DNA of 11,512 nt from DTU018 sp029550685 (GTDB lineage: Bacteria; Bacillota; Syntrophomonadia; Syntrophomonadales; Syntrophomonadaceae): NCBI GenBank assembly GCA_035412805.1, contig DAONVO010000072.1:1-11512 (forward strand), in the 5' to 3' direction. The notes beneath the pieces were generated by a model. That model was not told the origin of the DNA. It did no database searches and saw only the letters and a list, made by a program, of their open reading frames with translations. The translations under genes were made by a program, and so were the position numbers. This document shows, in pieces, positions 7,188 through 11,512 of the stretch. Position 1 is the first letter of the stretch. Each line of letters begins with the position of its first letter.

Positions 7188-7853
7188 GTGGATAATTCCA
7201 GTGGAGTAGAAATAGTGGTGGATGGTGTAACCGGTGTAGGTAAAACCAGTCTGGTCAAAATAATCAGTGAGGAGTTTAACTTAACTCCTTTTAATGAGAT
7301 GTTTGATGATGAGAACCGCCTGCTGCACAAGTTCTTTTATGACCGGCCTAAGTGGGCTTTCCCCATGCAGACCAACTTTCTTACCAATCGCTTCAAACAG
7401 TATCGCAAGGCTATGCAGATTGGCCGAGCCGTAATGGATCGCTCCATATACTCGGACCGCATATTTGCCCGCATGTATCTGGAATATGGCTACCTGAGCC
7501 CTGAAGAATATGATGTATACAACAATCTCTTGAATGCTCTTCTGGAACATGTCAAGCCTCCAAAACTCTTGGTATACCTGCGGGTAAACACCGATGAAGC
7601 CATTCGTCGCATTCACCGGCGCGGGCGTCCGGATGAAATAGAAGTAGAACGTGAATACTGGGATCGTCTCAACAAGTTTTATGAAAAAAACTACCAGGAT
7701 TTTAACCTGGGGAAACTTCTGGTTTTGCAGGTTGATAATTTGGATTATGTGCATCGTCCTGAAGACCGGCAATATATGGTCGACCAGATACGCCAAGCCC
7801 ACCAATCTTTAACCAATATACCGGCTGACCTCCCGGTTGCCGACCTCCGGTAA
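7188..7853 (+). CDS. Deoxynucleoside kinase (deoxyadenosine/deoxyguanosine/deoxycytidine kinase family)
   Basis: The 221-residue protein is the usual size for bacterial deoxynucleoside kinases such as B. subtilis Dck and Dgk. It begins with a beta-strand and Walker A loop, GVTGVGKT at 13-20. The family's DRS motif is at 84-86 within MDRSIYSDRIF, and an arginine-rich LID, RIHRRGRPDE, begins at about 141. These enzymes phosphorylate deoxynucleosides with ATP in the cytoplasm for nucleotide salvage. The nucleoside specificity cannot be read here. A thymidylate kinase is less likely because of the DRS motif and the downstream LEYGYLSPEEYDVY stretch. It begins 140 bases after spoVR and seems to lead a separate group with the membrane protein (73 bases on) and the DUF815 ATPase. 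Salvage of deoxynucleosides during sporulation would fit the context but is inference. Confidence 0.85.
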   Translation: MDNSSGVEIVVDGVTGVGKTSLVKIISEEFNLTPFNEMFDDENRLLHKFFYDRPKWAFPMQTNFLTNRFKQYRKAMQIGRAVMDRSIYSDRIFARMYLEYGYLSPEEYDVYNNLLNALLEHVKPPKLLVYLRVNTDEAIRRIHRRGRPDEIEVEREYWDRLNKFYEKNYQDFNLGKLLVLQVDNLDYVHRPEDRQYMVDQIRQAHQSLTNIPADLPVADLR

Positions 7854-7926
7854 GGCCCGTTACTGTTGGCAGTCCGCTTCGGAATCTGCTATCATGGGCT
7901 AGGAAGTTTGGAAAGGTTGTGAATTG

Positions 7927-8358
7927 ATGGCTCTGGTCTTGGGCATTATAGCCGGATGCATCCTGGCCATATATTCGGTTTATTTCGTCCGCATTATCAA
8001 AGGATCACCCCAGGCATTTGAAGCTGAATTGCTTATAGCTTTTGCAGCCTGGGCTATCAGCCGTGGCTCGGCCATGCGTGGTCAGATCCGCTTGATGCTT
8101 TTGTCATCCATTGTCCTGGAAGCGGTTTATTTTATTCTGGTATTTACGGTAATATCCAACCCGGCCATGCTGATTTTTACCGCCTTTTTGGTGGGAGTAG
8201 AAGTGGTTCACTTGTGGCTGGTATCCTCTACCTTTTATCAATTCTTCCGCGGCCAAATCATGATCAAGCAAATATTTAACTGGCGCATGGAACGTATCAG
8301 TGCGGTGCTGTTTTTTACCCACTGCTTTTTAGTTTTATTTAGCCTTATCTGGGGATAA
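7927..8358 (+). CDS. Small polytopic membrane protein of unknown function
   Basis: I do not recognise a family. The 143-residue product is strongly hydrophobic, with about five membrane helices near residues 2-22, 28-46, 55-76, 80-101 and 124-142. Charged residues are few and cluster in short loops, such as RGSAMRGQIR around 46-55 and FNWRMER around 117-123. There is no signal peptide cleavage site or enzymatic motif. The ATG at 7927 is preferred over the TTG one codon earlier; a modest AAAGG (7912-7916) lies upstream. The gene sits 25 bases before the DUF815 ATPase gene, so translation and function may be linked. It could be a small transporter-like or scaffold protein; no evidence decides this. 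Confidence 0.75.
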   Translation: MALVLGIIAGCILAIYSVYFVRIIKGSPQAFEAELLIAFAAWAISRGSAMRGQIRLMLLSSIVLEAVYFILVFTVISNPAMLIFTAFLVGVEVVHLWLVSSTFYQFFRGQIMIKQIFNWRMERISAVLFFTHCFLVLFSLIWG

Positions 8359-8383
8359 TCATACTGCGCAAGGAGGGGGTCTG

Positions 8384-9625
8384 GTGACTGCTGGGCTCAA
8401 TTATAAACTATCGTGTCTAACTGTATACCGTTCGCTGCTGCAAGATCCAGTTCTGTCGGCATTGCGGCGTTGCCTTGACCATGCAGATGCCAGCAACCCT
8501 CACTCCCTGGAAGCCTCGGATGCCTGGCACACCATGGTGCACCTTTTGCTCAAGTCAGGAGTATCTTTTCGCGACTACCTGCTGGATCTGATTGCCCATG
8601 ATGATAATCCCTTCAGTCGCCATTGTGAACTGTATGGGTTGGAAACCTGCTCGAAAGCCCTGAGCCAGCTGGCCGCCCAGGATTTGAGGATACTTCAGGA
8701 ACTCTACCACTTGTCACCTGCATCCTGCGGGTTTGACGGGCAGAATCTGGAACTGCTATTCAGCGGTGAGGACCATTGCCAGGACCAGGTTGGGCTGGCC
8801 CAGTTGAAATCTTGCCCTGACTGGGGTGAGCAGCTTCCCCTCCTGGCCGGATATTATCGCCGCCATTCCCGGGGCATAATAGCCCGCTACCGGGCTTTAA
8901 CTTGGGGAGCTGATGGGCTGAAGGGAGTTCCTTATCCTGATTTGCCCAGGATGTGCGATTTGTTAGGCTATGAATCACAGAAGGAACAGATCCTGGCCAA
9001 CACCCGCCAGTTTGTGCAGGGGGAACCGGCCAACAATGTTCTGTTATACGGAAGCCGGGGCACTGGCAAATCCACCATGGTCAAGTCATTGCTGCAGGAA
9101 TTCTGGGAGGCGGGGTTGAGAATGGTGGAAGTAGCCCGGGATCAGGTGGAGTATCTTCCTGAATTGGCAGCTTATTTAAGTGATTACCGTGTTCCGGTGA
9201 TTATTTTTATTGATGATCTATCTTTTGAAGATTATGAAACCAGCTATAAGGGATTGAAAGCGGTGATGGAGGGAAGCCTGCAGGGTCAGCCGAAGCAGGT
9301 CTTGATTTATGCCACCTCCAACCGCCGCCATTTGATCAAGGAATACTTTGCGGATAGATCTGGCCCCGGGGAAGAAATACACACCCAGGATACCATGCAG
9401 GAAAAACTCTCATTATCTGACCGCTTTGGGCTGACTGTTACTTTTCCGCCGCCGGGACAGCAGCTTTACCTGCAGATAGTGGAGCACCTGGTCCAAGAGC
9501 GCGGTATCGAAATGGATGCTGAACTATTGAGGCAGAAGGCTTTGGAATGGGAAAGAGCCCATCATGGCCGGTCCGGGCGCACCGCTCATCAATTTGTCAA
9601 TTCCCTGAGTAATTGTCACCTGTGA
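8384..9625 (+). CDS. DUF815 family AAA-type ATPase
   Basis: The 413-residue protein has an N-terminal helical half of about 190 residues without recognisable motifs and a C-terminal ATPase half typical of DUF815 (COG2607). Walker A is GSRGTGKS at 223-230. Walker B ends in D277-D278 within IIFIDDLSFED. Sensor 1 is ATSNRR at 310-315. The SLSDRFGLTVTFPPP stretch and the QFVNSL C-terminus are also characteristic of the family. DUF815 proteins are widespread and resemble DnaA/DnaC- and Orc-like AAA ATPases, but their function is not established. The GTG start is supported by AGGAGG (8371-8376) seven bases upstream. It follows the membrane protein by 25 bases and converges on the next gene. Family is firm, role unknown. 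Confidence 0.9.
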   Translation: MTAGLNYKLSCLTVYRSLLQDPVLSALRRCLDHADASNPHSLEASDAWHTMVHLLLKSGVSFRDYLLDLIAHDDNPFSRHCELYGLETCSKALSQLAAQDLRILQELYHLSPASCGFDGQNLELLFSGEDHCQDQVGLAQLKSCPDWGEQLPLLAGYYRRHSRGIIARYRALTWGADGLKGVPYPDLPRMCDLLGYESQKEQILANTRQFVQGEPANNVLLYGSRGTGKSTMVKSLLQEFWEAGLRMVEVARDQVEYLPELAAYLSDYRVPVIIFIDDLSFEDYETSYKGLKAVMEGSLQGQPKQVLIYATSNRRHLIKEYFADRSGPGEEIHTQDTMQEKLSLSDRFGLTVTFPPPGQQLYLQIVEHLVQERGIEMDAELLRQKALEWERAHHGRSGRTAHQFVNSLSNCHL

Positions 9626-9697
9626 TGCAAGCCACGATTAATGAAAGTACCTGCTGTCATAAGGACTACTGGTGAGAGGTTATTTTTTCAGCAAACT

Positions 9698-10162
9698 TTA
9701 GTGAAGCAGGGGTTTACTTCCCCCGATTACCGGAGCCGATAAGGCCAGAGGAACGAATTCTTGGTTGGCCTTAAACCCGGCCGCCACATAATAGGCCACC
9801 CCGGCCTGGGACCCAAAGGATAGTTTACCGTGCCAGTGATTAGTCTCCACATCATAGTAGCCTTCCGGGCGGCTGGAGTCATAAATACGCAGCACCAGTT
9901 TCTCAGACCCTGCAGGCTGGCGGGGAGATATTTTCCAGGTAACCAGAAGGCGGCCCCCGCGCCGTGGTTGTATCTCCAGAATATCGCTGCTATTTGAATT
10001 GGATGGTATATATTTAAATAACTCTTGCCCGGCTTCAAATTTGAAGTTATGATCCGGCAAAGTCCGCTGTTGAAGTTCAGGATCGTCCAGCAGGGCGAGG
10101 GTAATGTATATAATTATTGCTAAAACCGTTATCAGGGTCAAAATGTACAGCCAGGGGGGCAT
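9698..10162 (-). CDS. Membrane-anchored DUF4912-like protein
   Basis: The 154-residue protein starts with one hydrophobic helix (residues 4-25) with no obvious cleavage site, followed by an acidic stretch, so it is probably an N-terminally anchored protein. Residues 55-150 resemble DUF4912: a strand with W76 in LLVTWKIS, LVLRIYD near 90-96, a Y-rich middle, AYYVAAGF, and a FVPLALSAPV strand near the end. DUF4912 is a predicted beta-sandwich domain of unknown function found in Firmicutes and cyanobacteria. The ATG start has AAGGAG eight bases upstream. The gene converges with the DUF815 gene (72-base gap without a clear terminator) and diverges from the CPBP protease gene. The family call comes from motif pattern memory and is moderate; that it is a real gene is likely. 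Confidence 0.65.
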   Translation of the reverse strand: MPPWLYILTLITVLAIIIYITLALLDDPELQQRTLPDHNFKFEAGQELFKYIPSNSNSSDILEIQPRRGGRLLVTWKISPRQPAGSEKLVLRIYDSSRPEGYYDVETNHWHGKLSFGSQAGVAYYVAAGFKANQEFVPLALSAPVIGGSKPLLH

Positions 10163-10285
10163 AACTTGGTCTCCTTTCGCAGACTGTTATTTTAGTATGT
10201 CCCTTAAGCGGTTAAAACATGGTGGGGCAGAGATTTCCAGACCAAAATGATATGGGCAGATGCCAGCCATTAGGAGGAGAATCAT

Positions 10286-11008
10286 ATGGCTATGAATAAG
10301 GGCAGGCCATCCTGGACCTGGCTGGATGTTATTTTTGTTTATGTGGGAATAATTGTTCTTAGCCTGCTATGGGGCATATATGGCGGTTCAGTCATGAATT
10401 ACCTGTACGGATTGGGGATGCCTGATACCCCCTTGGCCCAATTTACCACCTCTTATATGCTGCAATTTATTGTAACGGTAGGTTTGGTACTGCTATTATC
10501 AGGGGTAGGGCGCGGGACCAGTTGGCAGGAAATAGGGTTTGCTCCCCTTTCCGGCCGGAATCTGATCAGATACGGCGTTCTAGGGGGATTGCTCCTTCTG
10601 TCTATCATTGTTATATTAAGTTTTCCTCTGCTACTACTTAATCCTGATCTGCCGCCCCAATCCTATGAACAGATGCTTCGTACAGTACAGGATGGGAGCC
10701 AATTCCTGCTATTGCTGATAATGGCCGCCGTTTTAGCCCCCTTATCAGAAGAATTATTTTACCGGGGCATGATTTATCCCTTGACCCGCTACTCGCTGGG
10801 ACCGGTGTGGGGAGCCATCACTGCCGGATTATTATTTGGCCTGGCCCACCTGGATTTCTGGAGAGCCATTCCCTTGGCAGTAGGAGGAGCCATCCTATGT
10901 TATTTTTATGAAAAAAGCGGCAGTATCTGGTCTACGGTCACTGCACATGGGGTCTGGAATGCGGTTATGTCTTTACTGGTCTATTTCAGCCTTAGTTATT
11001 ATCCATGA
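10286..11008 (+). CDS. CPBP family intramembrane glutamic endopeptidase (CAAX/Abi type)
   Basis: This 240-residue polytopic protein carries the three CPBP motifs: EELFYR at 155-160 (E155, E156, R160), FGLAH at 184-188 (H188), and HGVWN at 221-225 (H221, N225). About six to eight membrane helices surround them, the first near residues 11-30. The family includes eukaryotic Rce1-type prenyl-protein proteases and bacterial members linked to bacteriocin immunity or protein processing; most bacterial substrates are unknown. All expected catalytic residues are present, so it should be active. The ATG start has AGGAGG (10272-10277) eight bases upstream. It is divergent from the DUF4912-like gene with a 123-base spacer in which I see no convincing sigma-A promoter. 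Confidence 0.9.
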   Translation: MAMNKGRPSWTWLDVIFVYVGIIVLSLLWGIYGGSVMNYLYGLGMPDTPLAQFTTSYMLQFIVTVGLVLLLSGVGRGTSWQEIGFAPLSGRNLIRYGVLGGLLLLSIIVILSFPLLLLNPDLPPQSYEQMLRTVQDGSQFLLLLIMAAVLAPLSEELFYRGMIYPLTRYSLGPVWGAITAGLLFGLAHLDFWRAIPLAVGGAILCYFYEKSGSIWSTVTAHGVWNAVMSLLVYFSLSYYP

Positions 11009-11020
11009 TTAGGTAAACCG

Positions 11021-11048
11021 TTGACAAACTTTGGGGAAAGGATTAAAT
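11021..11048 (+). promoter_or_regulatory. Candidate sigma-A promoter upstream of the FmdB-type gene
   Basis: A perfect TTGACA (11021-11026) is followed after 16 bases by TTAAAT (11043-11048), four of six bases of the -10 consensus, in an AT-rich stretch. A TATATA at 11048 is also present but badly spaced. Its position 37 bases before the start codon and after the CPBP stop suggests the small gene is transcribed separately. Confidence 0.5.
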
Positions 11049-11085
11049 ATATAGATTAGGACATAGGGCAAAAGGAGGGATTTTA

Positions 11086-11388
11086 ATGCCAATCTATGAG
11101 TATAAATGTGCAAACTGTGGAAAGTTTGAAAAGCTGCAGAAGATTACGGAAGATAGTCTCACCGAATGCCCAACCTGTGGCGGCCCAGTGCAGCGTATGA
11201 TAAGTAAGAATGTGGGCATAGTGTTTAAGGGGTCTGGTTTTTATACTACGGACAATAATCAACTTAAAAATAAAGCTCGGGCTGTTAATGAAGAGCGGCA
11301 AAAAGATAATGAGGCTCTGTTGGATGGTGATGTGAAAGGATTTGTGGAACAGTCTGAAAGCACAGACCGGAAAGTGGCTGGTATCTAA
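11086..11388 (+). CDS. FmdB-type zinc ribbon protein
   Basis: The 100-residue protein opens with the family's MPIYEYKC stretch and two cysteine pairs, C8-x2-C11 and C28-x2-C31, which should bind one zinc ion. A GSGFYTTD segment near residues 49-56 is also typical. The C-terminal 45 residues are charged and probably disordered. Named after a putative regulator of formamidase in Methylophilus, the family is widespread, and its role in Firmicutes is unknown. The ATG start has AAGGAGG (11072-11078) seven bases upstream. A terminator-like hairpin lies 46 bases downstream. Confidence 0.93.
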   Translation: MPIYEYKCANCGKFEKLQKITEDSLTECPTCGGPVQRMISKNVGIVFKGSGFYTTDNNQLKNKARAVNEERQKDNEALLDGDVKGFVEQSESTDRKVAGI

Positions 11389-11434
11389 AAGAATTGATAA
11401 ACTCAATGTTATTTATAGTAATATAAAATAAAAG

Positions 11435-11457
11435 AATTCCCCTTGTTTAGGGGAATT
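11435..11457. terminator. Terminator-like hairpin after the FmdB-type gene
   Basis: AATTCCCC (11435-11442), a seven-base loop and GGGGAATT (11450-11457) form a perfect 8-bp stem. On the plus strand only a short T stretch follows. On the minus strand the stem is followed by a clear T-rich tract (CTTTTATTTTAT). It could end the FmdB transcript weakly and act more strongly on a leftward gene beyond the window. Confidence 0.6.
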
Positions 11458-11484
11458 TGAGAGTGTCAAAAAAGTTGCTAAAAA

Positions 11485-11512
11485 GAGATCGCCACGTCGC
11501 TACGCTCCTCGC
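11485..11512. repeat. Probable dispersed repeat, cut by the window end
   Basis: The last 28 bases (GAGATCGCCACGTCGC followed by TACGCTCCTCGC) resemble a short GC-rich repeat I recall as present in many copies in Clostridia and other bacterial genomes, usually intergenic and continuing into GCGATGAC. Only one partial copy is visible here, so multiplicity cannot be shown from this window. Confidence 0.5.

Noticed and set aside
7281..7805. Long minus-strand open frame opposite the kinase gene (174 codons)
   Set aside because: It lies wholly inside the clear deoxynucleoside kinase frame and its translation shows no recognisable family, so it is an antisense shadow.
9626..9697. Bidirectional terminator between the convergent DUF815 and DUF4912-like genes
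   Set aside because: A T-run is present (9683-9688), but no stable GC-rich stem could be found next to it.
10166..10245. 7-base inverted repeat TTGGTCT / AGACCAA in the DUF4912-CPBP spacer
   Set aside because: Short arms 66 bases apart are easily expected by chance.
11083..11406. Minus-strand open frame opposite the FmdB-type gene
   Set aside because: The plus strand encodes a textbook zinc-ribbon protein with proper start signals; the opposite frame is a shadow.

Overview
The window looks like chromosome of an endospore-forming, probably anaerobic member of the Firmicutes (class Clostridia). The grounds are a prkA-yhbH-spoVR gene set, strong AGGAGG-type ribosome binding sites, GTG starts, and an Old Yellow Enzyme-type flavin/iron-sulfur reductase of a kind common in anaerobes. 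A Syntrophomonadaceae- or Peptococcaceae-like source is a guess. No rRNA, tRNA, CRISPR array, transposase or phage gene was seen.

Layout. On the minus strand, 126-2132 encodes a FadH-like 2,4-dienoyl-CoA reductase family enzyme. A divergent AT-rich spacer (2133-2364) separates it from a rightward run: prkA (2365-4290), a 227-base gap holding a large imperfect inverted-repeat element (4337-4465), yhbH/DUF444 (4518-5687), and spoVR (5692-7047). A possible promoter and hairpin then lead to a second rightward group: deoxynucleoside kinase (7188-7853), an orphan five-helix membrane protein (7927-8358) and a DUF815 AAA-type ATPase (8384-9625). A convergent minus-strand gene (9698-10162) encodes a membrane-anchored DUF4912-like protein. 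Divergent from it are a CPBP intramembrane protease (10286-11008) and, behind its own candidate promoter, an FmdB-type zinc-ribbon protein (11086-11388). The right end has a terminator-like hairpin and the start of what looks like a dispersed GC-rich repeat.

How the genes may work together. PrkA (AAA+ ATPase, described as a kinase and, in Bacillus, as a protease-like sporulation factor), YhbH (von Willebrand A-like MIDAS protein) and SpoVR (spore cortex related) recur together in many bacteria and probably form one stress or sporulation module. An AAA+ ATPase paired with a MIDAS protein is reminiscent of MoxR/VWA chaperone pairs, which is inference. The kinase, membrane protein and DUF815 ATPase are tightly spaced and probably co-transcribed, but their shared role is unknown. 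The least explained features are the structured element between prkA and yhbH, cysteine pairs in PrkA, and the uncharacterised membrane protein/DUF815 pair.
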